64,000 nt of DNA from positions 128,815 through 192,814 of the forward strand of contig JAUJPC010000002.1 of assembly GCA_030447305.1 (NCBI GenBank). The letters run 5' to 3'. The notes under the pieces are model-generated. The model made no database searches, was not told the origin of the DNA, and was given only the letters and a program-made list of their open reading frames with translations. The DNA is from Actinomycetota bacterium. GTDB taxonomy: Bacteria; Actinomycetota; CADDZG01; JAHWKV01. Position 1 is the first letter of the stretch; each line of letters starts with the position of its first letter. The translations under genes and the position numbers were made by a program. This document shows positions 48,380 to 56,541 of the stretch, piece after piece.

Positions 48380-48905
48380 GCAAGCCAATTGGCAAATATT
48401 GCAGCCGTGGATTAAGGGACCGGGACAACGCTACGTCGTAACGCGCGCAGTATTTCTCCAGGTTTTCCGTTATCACTTGGAACATGTTCGCCGCCAGGTC
48501 GGCTCCCGGGACCATGGAGGCCCGCAGGGCTGCCACAGGGACGTGGTTGAAACAGACCTTCTCCCAACTGCGTTCGATAACCCGGCTGCAAGCTTGGCTC
48601 CCGACAGCTGCTCTGCGGCCAGCCCCACCGTCTCGCCGGCGAATCTCTGGCCTTCCTTGAAGATTCGATAGGCGCATCCGCCGATGTCCTCGGCTGCAAT
48701 GCCGGGCAGCCTCATGTTAGCCCAGCGGCGCCATGATCGCCAGTACGCCGTCCGGCCCTCGCTGCGGCCGCTGGGGCGCCCCGGGCCTAAGGAAGTTGTC
48801 CCAGAACGTCGGAAGGTGGACAAACGTGGTGGGGACACCAGAATCGGTGAAGAAACGGTTGGATTCAGCTTTGGCGTCCCAGTGCGGCACCTTGTACCTT
48901 CCCTG
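48380..48905 (-). pseudogene. NmrA-like NAD(P)-binding protein relic
   Basis: Three frames in order spell the C-terminal two-thirds of an NmrA/HSCARG-type protein: VPHWDAKAESNRFFTDSG and VPTTFVHLPTFWDNFL with GPDGVLAIMAPLG (48905-48717), then LPGIAAEDIGGCAYRIFKEG and AGETVGLAAEQLSGAKLA (48715-48570), then ADLAANMFQVITENLEKYC and VALSRSLNPRLQYL (48530-48400). The N-terminal Rossmann G-x-x-G-x-x-G motif is missing. NmrA-like proteins sense NAD(P) redox state. At least two frameshifts and a missing start make it dead. Confidence 0.75.
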
Positions 48906-49430
48906 CAGGGTGGGCAGACGGTTGTCCTCGAGGGGGGGGTGGGACCCATCAGGACCACGAGAGCGAGAACCGGCGCCGGCCAACGCCTGCGCCAGACCAG
49001 GGGGAGAGTCCAAACTGCAGTGAGCCCCAGTTGCGCAGGTTCGGCGCGTCGGGAGCCAGGAAGAGAGCTTCGACCACTCCCATGGCGAACAAGCTTGCCG
49101 CGACCGCCAGCTCCGATCGGCCCGACAATCTGTCGAGAGCCCTGCGCATGGGGGGGACTCTAGCAAGGACTCGAAGGAACCACCTCGGCCTTCAGAAGGA
49201 TCTTTAGGCTGTGAGATCGCCCTTTGGGACGATGCGGAAACCGGTCGCTACACCGATGCGCCCTGGTTAGGCGGCACCCATGATGTCCACGCGGTCTGGA
49301 AGCTCCGGACCCGGTAACCAGGAGGGATGACCATGAGATCAAGGACGATCCGCTTTGCTATCGCTTGGAGTTATGGGTGGCTTCATGCGGGGATCATGCC
49401 AGAAGGCGTGAACGACCAGATCGAGTCTGG
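48906..49430. other. No supported gene; degenerate sequence
   Basis: Open frames here are short, Arg/Pro/Ser-rich and in conflict between strands. The part next to 48906 may include the eroded N-terminal side of the NmrA-like relic. The plus strand near 49333 has a short frame (MRSRTIRFAIAWSYGW) that could be the displaced N-terminus of the following membrane protein. Confidence 0.35.
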
Positions 49431-49922
49431 ATGAGCGGAGTGTTCCAGCTCGGCCTGGTGGCGCTGCTGGCCGTGATGCGGGCTACGGATGCCACGGGCA
49501 CAGCTCGGGTGTCCCGGATTGTGCTCAACGCCGAGATTGTGGCGCTGGCGCTCGCTATCGGCTGGACCATACCGTTTCTATTCGACGCCAACCGACCCCA
49601 CACGGCGGTCCTGATAGTACTTGATGCCTTCTGGCCGCTGAGCATGGTGGGTCTGATCGTCGTCGGCGTGTTCGTGGTCCGGGCTCGGCGGTGGCCCTCA
49701 CCGTCTCGATACCTCCCATTGGTCTCCAGTCTGCTGATTCCAGTCGACATCGTGCTCAGTGTGGCCGGCCTCAGTCCGGAAGGCCAAAACTTCGTTCGCA
49801 GCGCATACCTGGCACTCGCTTATTCGCTGCTTGGGCTTTCCGTGATCCGGCAGGTCGCCCCGTTGGGTGAGGATCGAACGGAGACAGCGGTCGAGCCACC
49901 ACTGACACAGCGCGCTCGATGA
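49431..49922 (+). CDS. Four-helix membrane protein
   Basis: A 163-residue protein from ATG 49431 with four hydrophobic segments: FQLGLVALLAVMRATD, VLNAEIVALALAIGWTIPFLF, ALDAFWPLSMVGLIVVGVFVV and YLPLVSSLLIPVDIVLSVAGL, then a short helix and a polar tail. The frame is open upstream to 49365, but those residues look non-coding. A frame one base off (from ATG 49333) reads more like a natural N-terminal helix, so the gene may carry a frameshift near 49430. No family is recognised; it resembles small actinobacterial integral membrane proteins. Confidence 0.6.
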   Translation: MSGVFQLGLVALLAVMRATDATGTARVSRIVLNAEIVALALAIGWTIPFLFDANRPHTAVLIVLDAFWPLSMVGLIVVGVFVVRARRWPSPSRYLPLVSSLLIPVDIVLSVAGLSPEGQNFVRSAYLALAYSLLGLSVIRQVAPLGEDRTETAVEPPLTQRAR

Positions 49923-49965
49923 GGAAGGGGCGGTATTAAATAGTCTCCCGTTAGGAGCGCTGGTC

Positions 49966-50589
49966 CTACTCAGTTCCCGCTCTGCTCAGTCGTTCGCCAG
50001 CCTGCACCTCGACGCCTATCCGATTGCTGGCGGGTGCGAGCGGACACACCCAGCGAGGGTCGTAGGAGCAGGAGGGCTGGTAGGAGAAGTTGAAGTCGAG
50101 AACCAGTTTGCCGTCCTCCATCCCCAAGTCGGCGCCCTTGACGGTGTCGAGGAGGTAGCGGCACCCGCCGTATGTGCTCTTGCCGCTGGTCGCGTCCTGG
50201 AACGATAGGAAGAGCCCTCCGCCATAGGTGTTGAACCAGAACAGGTCCAGCTGGCTCGGCCGCCCGTAGAGCTCGAAGTGCGCGGTCGCCAAGCGGATCA
50301 GCTCCATCACTCCTTCACTTGCCTCGATGGTGACGGTCTCCCTCTCGCTCGGCGCGACGGTCGCCAGGACGCGCCCAGCCGGGTCGTAGTCAAAGTAATG
50401 CGGCCCCACGTACGTGACCCGCTCGCCTGCTGGAACTGGGCTCTGCGGATGGGTCCGAAACAGGTCTGCCCTGACTCTTCGCCACATGTCCCAGGCTTTC
50501 GGGGGATCGTCTGCCTCCCGGACCCGCCGGTAAAGCTCCGACACCCGGCGCTTCCAATCGACCAGGTCGAAGATGCCAACTGGGTCCAT
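49966..50589 (-). CDS. DUF1684 family protein
   Basis: A 207-residue protein with the DUF1684 landmarks: VDWKRRVSELYRRVRE near the start, HPQSPVPAGERVTYVGPHYFDYDP in the middle, then LDLFWFNTYGGGLFLSFQDA, STYGGCRYLLDTVKGAD and the conserved LVLDFNFSYQPSCSYDPRWV. This last block with CPLAPASNRI is diagnostic. Members are soluble proteins of unknown biochemical role, widespread in Actinomycetota. The start ATG 50589 has only a weak ribosome-binding site. It is intact, in contrast with most neighbours. Confidence 0.88.
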   Translation of the reverse strand: MDPVGIFDLVDWKRRVSELYRRVREADDPPKAWDMWRRVRADLFRTHPQSPVPAGERVTYVGPHYFDYDPAGRVLATVAPSERETVTIEASEGVMELIRLATAHFELYGRPSQLDLFWFNTYGGGLFLSFQDATSGKSTYGGCRYLLDTVKGADLGMEDGKLVLDFNFSYQPSCSYDPRWVCPLAPASNRIGVEVQAGERLSRAGTE

Positions 50590-51161
50590 CTCTTCAGGTT
50601 AGTGCAGCGGGGCGCTGTACATTCAGTACTTGGCGATCACCTCTGCATCGGGGTGGCCTGCCGAAGGCGGTTAGGAGAGGAACTGTCTGATCAGCGCTGG
50701 CGCTTCTGCCGGCTGACCGGCTGCGGCTCGGTGCCGGTTCGGGACAGATCCGGCGCATGCGTGACGCGAGGAGCGCTCGACCCAGCCGACCAGCCTGCCC
50801 CACGACGGCTCGGGACCCCGCGGGGCGGCCAGCCTATCGGCAGCATCGGAAAACTGGGCCGCATGAACCGGGTGGGCGACCGCCGCCAGAGCTTGCAAAA
50901 CCGCGAGAGCAGGGGCATTAGCCGCCCTCAATGCCTCCCGGATGACAGCGGCCAAGAGCTCCCGGTCCAGCAGCTGCACCTCGAACGGCACGGGCACCTT
51001 GTAGACGATCCCCAGTATCTAGCTGGGCCCACATCTCGGCATGCAGTTACATTCGTGGCGCACGGTACCGTTGATCATCGAAGTGTTCGTCTGTCTGCTT
51101 CTAAACGTCGCCGCTGGGAGTTTCTGGTGAATCCTGAATCGTCTGACCGCTTATTCGTCTC
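50590..51161. other. No secure gene; one possible remnant
   Basis: The minus-strand frame 50671-50997 contains a protein-like helical run (LLDRELLAAVIREALRAA, then VLQALAAVAHPVHAAQF) but ends in low-complexity sequence, has no ribosome-binding site and no recognised family. It may be another decayed gene. Nothing else is supported here. Confidence 0.3.
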
Positions 51162-51892
51162 GTGACCGGCTCTGGATCCGAGCTTTCGGAAATTGGGGAC
51201 CAGAAACAGCAGATTCGCCGGCGGGTATGGAAACAGATGCAGGAGCAGGGCGCAGCCCGTTTCTCCGGGGCCCAGGGACGGATTCCCAACTTCCCCGGAG
51301 CCGAGGCGGCGGCCCGGCGGCTCGCCGCCCTGCCGGAGTGGGACCGCGCCGAGACGCTCAAGTGCAATCCCGACTCACCCCAGCTCCCGGAAGGACCCTG
51401 GCGCTGCAGCAAGGAAAGCGCATCTACATGGCCGTGCCCCGGCTGCGAGAGCAGCGGCCTTTCCTGTTGCTCGATCCGGGCCTTCTCAACCGAGCATCCC
51501 CGCAAGGCGGCTTCGATCAAGGGGTCCGCCTCGGCCGGCCGCCCCGTTGGGCTCGACCAGATGCCGCACATCGATTTGATCGTCTGCGGCACGGTGGCGG
51601 TCAACCGTGATGGCGCCCGTATCGGCAAGGGGGGCGGGTACTCGGATTTGGAATTCGCCCTCACCCGCAGACGGGCATCGTCGACGACGCCACGGTAATT
51701 GCCACCACGGTGCACCTCTCCAGGTGCTGGAGGAAGCGCTGCCAGAGACCGAACACGATTTCCGGGTGGATATGGTGGTAACGCCGGAGGAGGTGATCCG
51801 GTGCCCTCGATCGAGCCGCCGGGGGGGTCTTCTGGGATCATCTCGACGAAGCCACGATTGAGGCCATCCCGGTGCTCAGGGCCCTGCGCTGA
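51162..51892 (+). pseudogene. 5-formyltetrahydrofolate cyclo-ligase-like gene, frameshifted
   Basis: Pieces in three frames run in the order of a 5-FCL/MTHFS-family protein: KQQIRRRVWKQMQEQGAARF and FPGAEAAARRLAALPEWDRA (51200-51350), then QGKRIYMAVPRLREQRPFLL and DPGLL (51410-51490), then MPHIDLIVCGTVAVNRDGAR and IGKGGGYSDLEFA (51555-51665), then ALPETEHDFRVDMVVTPEEV and GVFWDHLDEATIEAIPVLRA to the TGA at 51890-51892. The G-K-G-G-G-Y-S-D motif is the family's nucleotide-binding signature. At least three frame changes are needed, so it is a pseudogene unless the assembly has indel errors. Confidence 0.78.
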
Positions 51893-51895
51893 CGC

Positions 51896-52100
51896 ACCCT
51901 TGCCGGTCAGCCTTCAGATCGTGGCGTCTTCGGCGGCCTGCCCGGTGCAGGCGTTCCGCGTCGGCAGCAACGTCTACGTCACCCAGTTCACCCCGAGCTG
52001 GACCCCGCCGGAGTCGAGGTTCACCACCCGGGGATACTTCACCGCCTACCAAAACCCGACGACCACCTCGTCCTACTGGATAGCGTTCGCTCTGCTCTCT
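51896..52100 (+). pseudogene. Class I glutamine amidotransferase fragment
   Basis: The plus strand reads VASSAACPVQAFRVGSNVYV followed by TQFTPSW, matching the C-terminal part of GMP-synthase-like amidotransferases where V-Q-A-F-x-V-G-x-x-V-Y-x-x-Q-F-H-P-E contains the catalytic His and Glu. Here the His is Thr (QFTPSW) and a frame change follows (ELDPAGVEVHH in the next frame). The N-terminal Cys region is missing. It is a small decayed fragment. Confidence 0.5.
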
Positions 52101-52522
52101 ATGTGTACGCCGCCGCGGTCTACGCCATACAGGACGGTCCCACCCTGGTCTCCATCGGCGCTGGCTATCCCTGCTATGCCACCGCCATGACCGAGTGGGG
52201 AAGCCCTGAGACAACGGAACAGTTGCGCTTCGAGTTGCGGGCAATCTGGACCCATCTAGTCGCATCGTCTACTGGTACGCGCCTATACCTAGACGACCCG
52301 AACTCCAGGATTCGAGTCCAAGCGGTGATCCTGCCGTGATCCACGGCAAATCTACGGCAAATCTTTGGACAAATCGCTCTAAGGATGTTTGTCAGATGGA
52401 GCCCACTTTCCCCACTGTAGATTTAAAAATGAAGATATGAGGGTCGGGCCTCGATCCTCTGCTCAGGGAGCCGTAGGCTCCACGACTGCCAAGCAGTACG
52501 AGCTCAAGGAAGGAGGCCCAGA
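52101..52522 (+). ncRNA. Non-coding leader of the IS110 element (candidate bridge RNA region)
   Basis: The 420 bp before the transposase hold no secure gene; the frame at 52103-52339 is unconvincing. The AT-richer part from about 52380 to the start codon is the position where IS110-family elements encode the structured bridge RNA that guides target and donor recognition. A short direct repeat (CGGCAAATCTA CGGCAAATCT) lies at 52343-52363. Folding was not computed, so the RNA is a candidate from family knowledge, not from a seen structure. Confidence 0.3.
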
Positions 52523-53518
52523 ATGGTTTACGCCGGAATTGATGTTCACCGCAAGCGGAGTCAGGTCGCGGTCATGGACAAATCGGGCGTTGAGGTCCTC
52601 AATCGCAACGTCGAGAACGGTTCTGAGGCGCTCATCGACATCCTCGAAGACCTGGAGCAGGGTACCCCGGTAGCCTTTGAAGCAACCTACGGGTGGGGTT
52701 GGCTGGTGGACCTGCTCGAGGAGCACGGGCTGGAGGGCCATCTGGTTAACCCCGCAGCTTGCAAGGCGATCGCCTCAGCCCGCCTTAAAAACGACAAGGT
52801 CGATGCCCGGATGCTGGCCCACCTGCTGCGCACCAACCTGCTGCCGGAGGCCTGGATCGCTCCTAAGGAGGTTCGCGATCTCAGGGCTCTGCTGCGTCAT
52901 CGGGCGTCGTTGGTCCGGATGCGCACCGCTTTGAAGAACCGGATTCATGCGGTCCTGGCGGACGAGGGGTGCAAGGCTGAGGGGGAAGCGCTGTGGAGCC
53001 AAGCCGGCCGGAGATGGCTTGCCGACGTACAGCTTCGTGCGATGCACCGGGAGGTGGTGGATGACTGCTGCGAGATGCTTCAGGCTCTGGCCATCCCCCT
53101 TGACCGCTTGGAGCTACAGATCCGGCGCCTCGCCAAGCAAGACCCAAGGGTCGACGCCCTGTGCGTGCTTCCCGGGATCGGGGTCCTAACCGCGCTGACC
53201 CTGGTGGCTGAGATTGGGGACGTCTCCCGCTTTCCCACTGCCCGCAAGTTGTGCGCCTGGGCAGGCCTTACCCCCACCGTCCGCAACTCCGACAGCAAGG
53301 TTCGCCATGGCTACATCACCAAGGCCGGCCCAGCCGCCGTGCGGTGGGTCCTGACCGAGGCCAGTTACCGCGCCCGCAACATCCCCCCGTTCGCGGCCAG
53401 CTTCGAGGCGATCAGCAAACGCCGAGGCCGCCACATTGCCGGAGTGGCCATCTCTCGCAAGCTTTTGGCCCAAGCGTTTCACATCCTCAAAGCTCTGCAG
53501 TTGGCTGGCAACACATGA
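52523..53518 (+). CDS. IS110-family transposase (recombinase)
   Basis: A 331-residue transposase with the IS110 two-domain layout. The N-terminal DEDD RuvC-like domain has VYAGIDVHRKRSQVAVMD (first Asp), VAFEATYGWGWLVDLL (Glu) and KNDKVDARMLAHLLRT (paired Asp). The C-terminal Tnp_20 domain has LCVLPGIGVLTALTLVAEIG then FPTARKLCAWAGLTPTVRNS followed by DSKVRHGYITKAG, where the Ser region matches the catalytic-serine site. IS110 recombinases use a bridge RNA and cut and join DNA through a transient serine link. ATG 52523 has a strong ribosome-binding site (AAGGAGG). The gene is intact, so the element may be active. Its ends have no visible inverted repeats, as usual for IS110. Confidence 0.92.
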   Translation: MVYAGIDVHRKRSQVAVMDKSGVEVLNRNVENGSEALIDILEDLEQGTPVAFEATYGWGWLVDLLEEHGLEGHLVNPAACKAIASARLKNDKVDARMLAHLLRTNLLPEAWIAPKEVRDLRALLRHRASLVRMRTALKNRIHAVLADEGCKAEGEALWSQAGRRWLADVQLRAMHREVVDDCCEMLQALAIPLDRLELQIRRLAKQDPRVDALCVLPGIGVLTALTLVAEIGDVSRFPTARKLCAWAGLTPTVRNSDSKVRHGYITKAGPAAVRWVLTEASYRARNIPPFAASFEAISKRRGRHIAGVAISRKLLAQAFHILKALQLAGNT

Positions 53519-53953
53519 AGATCACAACCAGTTGTGTGAGAAGGCCTCCGACTGGGTGCGCTCGATTAGGCACATGGCCCTCTGAGACTCCACGGCCGTC
53601 AAAATGAATGAGCAGCCCAGCCCGGATTCATCGTCATGCGTGCCCTCCGGCGTTTACTCGGAGGCCCGAATGGGTGTTTGCGAGACCGTCTCCGCTGATC
53701 CTGCGCCTTCTCCTTGAAAACAGGCTGCGCCGATCCTCGCCGGCGTGCAAGGTCGTTCGTCCTCGCTTCTCTGCGGGCGCTCCACCTTGACTCCGGCTCC
53801 GGTCAGTCGCGGGAGAACTTCAGGGAGAGGGCGCAAAAGAAAGATCTGGAGCACTCTATTTGACAAGCCCGACCATCATGGGTGTGCCTATTTCGGTGAT
53901 TCCCGTGCAAGTACGATAACGATCCTTAGAGCGTTTGTGGCATGACCTCCGTC
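53519..53953. other. Right flank of the IS110 element, no gene
   Basis: No supported gene in these 435 bp. The right end of the IS110 element must lie here, but IS110 elements lack terminal inverted repeats and the exact end cannot be placed by eye. Confidence 0.35.
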
Positions 53954-53996
53954 CTTACAAGACAGGGGTCACTGGTTCGATCCCAGTAGCGCCCAC
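53954..53996 (+). repeat. tRNA-Val(UAC) 3'-half copy 2 (att-site scar)
   Basis: This 43-bp direct repeat matches 48256-48298 at 42 positions (G to A in the anticodon stem). The five bases before it (CCGTC) pair with GACAG at four of five positions, so a little more of the anticodon stem survives here than in copy 1. The D arm and 5' acceptor strand (GGGCGCT) are missing. The 5.7 kb between the copies may be a separate integrated unit. Confidence 0.8.
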
Positions 53997-54011
53997 TGCG
54001 GAAATATGCCT

Positions 54012-54117
54012 GAGAAAGCCTGTTACGAGGAACGTTCAAGCCCACTTCCCTTGAGGTAGGGTCAGAGAAAGCCTGTTACGAGGAACGTTCAAGCCCACTT
54101 CCCTTGAGGTAGGGTCA
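54012..54117 (+). repeat. Perfect 53-bp tandem duplication
   Basis: The unit at 54012-54064 (starting GAGAAAGCCTGTTACGAGG) is repeated without change at 54065-54117. It begins 15 bases after the tRNA-derived repeat. The lack of any divergence means the duplication is recent or maintained; no gene overlaps it. Confidence 0.9.
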
Positions 54118-54391
54118 TGCTTTTGACAAGAAGTCCAATAAGCCCAATTACGCACACGTTTTTTGGTCAATCGGCGGCAAGCGATTTGCTGATCGGAAAT
54201 CTACGGAATTTGCGATTCCGCCCACCGTGTTTCTACTTGCTTGCCCAGAAAGGGAGTTCAACCCGTGGCAGATAAAGGCAATACCCCGCTCGGCAGGCTC
54301 GTCCTGGCTGTTGCGGGTTGTAGCAAGATATAGCGTCCTTCAGGATCTGCTATAGCTCGATAGTTCACTCTACCTCCCGTCCCCCCAAGAT
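54118..54391. other. AT-richer gene-free stretch
   Basis: No supported gene or RNA is seen. The AT content is higher than in the flanks. A short inverted motif (CGGAATTTGCGATTCCG near 54205) is visible, but its role is unknown. Confidence 0.35.
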
Positions 54392-54673
54392 CAGAGCCAG
54401 ATCGCTCGGTTAAGCTTCTTTACTCGTTAAGACGCTCCGATTTGACGGGGCGGTGGCGACTCTATGTAGGAGCAGGTCGCGCTCGCGCAGGTTCTCGGCG
54501 ATAGACGCGGCACGCTCAAACTCCGCGTGGGCCACATCGAACCGGCTTAGCTTGGCCAGAAGGTCACCCCGCACGTTCCGCAGAAGGGGATAGCTCCTGA
54601 GCAACGGGTCCTCAGTGAGGACATCGACCAGCTTCAGCCCGGCCGCCGGACCGAAAGCCATCCCTACTGCTAC
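54392..54673 (-). pseudogene. Truncated copy of the ECF sigma factor C-terminal region
   Basis: This stretch is a diverged duplicate (by eye roughly 85-90% identical DNA) of 57032-57315, the 3' end of the ECF sigma gene. It encodes VAVGMAFGPAAGLKLVDVLT and LLAKLSRFDVAHAEFERAAS, matching the C-terminal TPR-like extension of the intact protein. Homology begins abruptly at VAVGMAF, and the last codons are out of frame relative to the intact gene. It has no start codon of its own and is not functional. Confidence 0.85.
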
Positions 54674-54684
54674 GGCGGGGGCTA

Positions 54685-54993
54685 TCAGCACCCCAACTCT
54701 TCCATCCGCTCCGATGTGAACTCCATAAAGGACGTGGAGGTCTCAGCAGCCCTCTGGTTGCCCTGGGACTCTGCAAATCGCCGATTGCCCGCTGCGGTGT
54801 CGAATTCCTTTTGGAGCACCGCGCAATCGGTCATTCCTTCGATCCGCCGGTAGACCTCGGGATTTCCTGGCCTCTCCTCAGTCGTCTGAGTCTCCTGAGC
54901 CTTGGGCTCAGCCGTCTCCGGGCTGCTCTCCCCACCGCCACATCCAGCCAGCGCCACCACGAGCGCCAGTCCTGCCAGTGAAATGCCTTTCAT
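54685..54993 (-). CDS. Small lipoprotein
   Basis: A 102-residue lipoprotein: MKGISLAGLALVVALAGCGG is a signal peptide with a lipobox (L-A-G-C), lipidated Cys at residue 18. An acidic Thr/Glu/Gln-rich linker follows, then a helical domain with two Cys (DCAVLQKEFDTAA and MEELGC at the end) that could form a disulphide. The start ATG 54993 with a GGGAG ribosome-binding site is preferred; longer frames upstream belong to an integrase relic. The domain resembles small actinobacterial lipoproteins of unknown function. Confidence 0.75.
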   Translation of the reverse strand: MKGISLAGLALVVALAGCGGGESSPETAEPKAQETQTTEERPGNPEVYRRIEGMTDCAVLQKEFDTAAGNRRFAESQGNQRAAETSTSFMEFTSERMEELGC

Positions 54994-55009
54994 CCTCGCT
55001 CCCTTTTCT

Positions 55010-55822
55010 TTCGGCGGATTTCCTAATTTCCTGGTCCATCTGGACTTGAGGCAATGGGCGAGAAGTTCCTTGCGCAGGCTCTGAGAAATGTCCGCCTTGG
55101 CCGTGCTCCTCTGGGTCTTGGTGGCCGTCAGGTAGGGCAGCGCTAAGGTGCGTTCGAACACCGTCCGCCTCACCTAGACGGCATCCTCCAGGAGTCCTTG
55201 CGCTTGACTTCGGCTGTCTCACCGATCCGCAGATCAGCGAAGCCATGACCAGCACCATCGTCCGGTAGCGCTAGGAGATCGCGTCAGCCAAGGCGATGAT
55301 CTGCTCCGAGGTGGGGACTCCTTCACATTCCTCGGGCTCCGCCTCGGCGTAGCGCATCCCGTTGCCTCTGACGGGGTTCCTGGCCAGCACGTCCTGCTCG
55401 ATGGCCATCTTAGGTTGATGATGCCCTTCCTTCTGGTCTTCGTCGCCGGGGAGTTGGTGGAGGAGACCATCAGCTTCTAGACATTTGCCCTGGTAATCGA
55501 GGATAAAGGCCGCTTGCCCCAGCCTTACCAGCCGGTCGATGACCCATCGCTCGCCCTCCAGGGAGGAGTTCTTAACGCCCTTGGCATCCCGGTCCTGCCA
55601 GTAACAGTAGGTGTCCTCGATGAACGCTCGAAGCGCTCACCGGAGAGTAGGATCACCAAGACTCTCGCTGCATCTGCTTCCGAGCCTGAGCGTCAGCGTC
55701 TCGGCCTCCTTCTTGGGGGGCCAAGCTCGCCCATCTTCTGGCCCTCGATGTTCAGCCGGACCCTCCAGGTGCCGCTCTTGTTCTGCTCGATGCACATCAG
55801 ATCTGGCTCTGGATCTCGGCAT
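55010..55822 (-). pseudogene. Tyrosine recombinase (integrase) relic
   Basis: Read right to left, the pieces follow the order of a phage-type integrase: N-terminal DNA-binding segment (CIEQNKSGTWRVRLNIEGQK then PPKKEAETL, 55810-55690), SAM-like core start (IEDTYCYWQDRDAKGVK, near 55600), NPVRGNGMRYAEAEPEECEG and TSEQIIALADAI (55380-55270), the box-I arginine in LRIGETAEVKRKD (55235-55195) and RTVFERTLALPYLTATKTQR (55170-55110). The box-II and Tyr parts are not found. Several stops and frame changes interrupt it. It lies beside the tRNA-derived repeats, consistent with an old integrative element. Confidence 0.65.
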
Positions 55823-56153
55823 TGCGGACCATGGCCCAGGCCCTCAGCGCAGCGTCGTCGCCGGTCTTTGCCGACTCGTCAGTCTTGACCCGGACCTCTT
55901 CCTGGACCGCCTCGGGGTTCACCCAGCCGGTCACGTCACAACCGCCCTCAGCGGCTGACTGGTAGTTGTGCTGTGCGTTACCCAGCGCCATGCCAGCGAG
56001 GAAGGATTCGTCCTCAAGCACTCGACCCTGGACTCGTGAATGCTGCAATGCAGTCGGCAGCTTCCGCCTCCAAGCAGCGGCCAGCATCCTTTGGGCACCT
56101 TCCCGGCAGATCCCATCCCGCGCTGCCCGCCCCTTCGTGCTGGCCGGCGCCAT
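55797..56153 (-). CDS. Doubtful hypothetical ORF
   Basis: A 118-codon frame whose C-terminal part is protein-like (LEDESFLAGMALGNAQHNYQ, then WVNPEAVQEEVRVKTDESAK) but whose N-terminal third is Arg/Ala-rich and unconvincing. A start further in, near the Met of MALGNAQ, would leave about 65 residues. No family is recognised. It ends where the integrase relic begins and could be a remnant of the same element. Confidence 0.35.
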   Translation of the reverse strand: MAPASTKGRAARDGICREGAQRMLAAAWRRKLPTALQHSRVQGRVLEDESFLAGMALGNAQHNYQSAAEGGCDVTGWVNPEAVQEEVRVKTDESAKTGDDAALRAWAMVRNAEIQSQI

Positions 56154-56299
56154 CAGTCATTACGCTCAACATTGGCGTTTCCTTCCTCACCGGCGCGTCA
56201 ACGTCGGGTAGTCTCGAATTTGTTCTTGCGGAAGGTTACGCCGCGCTCGTTTCGGGAGTGATTCACAATTTTAGGTTAGAGCTCAATAAATCGGTACGG

Positions 56300-56536
56300 A
56301 TGGACGAGGATCCCACCAGAACCCTTCTCTACCTACCCCATGCCAAGGAGCGCATGGCGGAGCGGGGAATCACTCCACAGGAGGTTGAAGAAGCGTTGAA
56401 TGACACGTACATGTCCACCCCTGGACGTCCGCCAGGGAGAATCAATCGTTTTGGAACTACGGCGGCCGGTCGTCGCCTACGGATAACCCTTTTTGAGAAT
56501 GCCGATGTGATCGTGACTGTTGCTGCAGTAGACTGA
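56300..56536 (+). CDS. DUF4258 protein (toxin-like half of a pair)
   Basis: A 78-residue protein from ATG 56300. LPHAKERMAERGITPQEVEE is the DUF4258 signature (H-A-x-x-R-M-x-x-R-G-I), followed by a strand-rich part with RRLRITLFENADVIVTVAAV. DUF4258 proteins have a small RelE/BrnT-like fold and often sit next to a DUF2283 or HTH gene in toxin-antitoxin-like pairs. The stop is six bases before the DUF2283 gene, so they form an operon. Both genes are intact in an otherwise decayed region, as expected if the pair is selfishly maintained. Confidence 0.8.
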   Translation: MDEDPTRTLLYLPHAKERMAERGITPQEVEEALNDTYMSTPGRPPGRINRFGTTAAGRRLRITLFENADVIVTVAAVD

Positions 56537-56541
56537 AGGTA

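Noticed and set aside
50671-50997. Minus-strand 108-codon ORF with helical composition
   Set aside because: The second half is low-complexity and no family is recognised; noted only as a possible remnant.
54205-54225. Short imperfect palindrome as a possible CRISPR or terminator
   Set aside because: Single occurrence, no spacer-repeat pattern and no U-tract.
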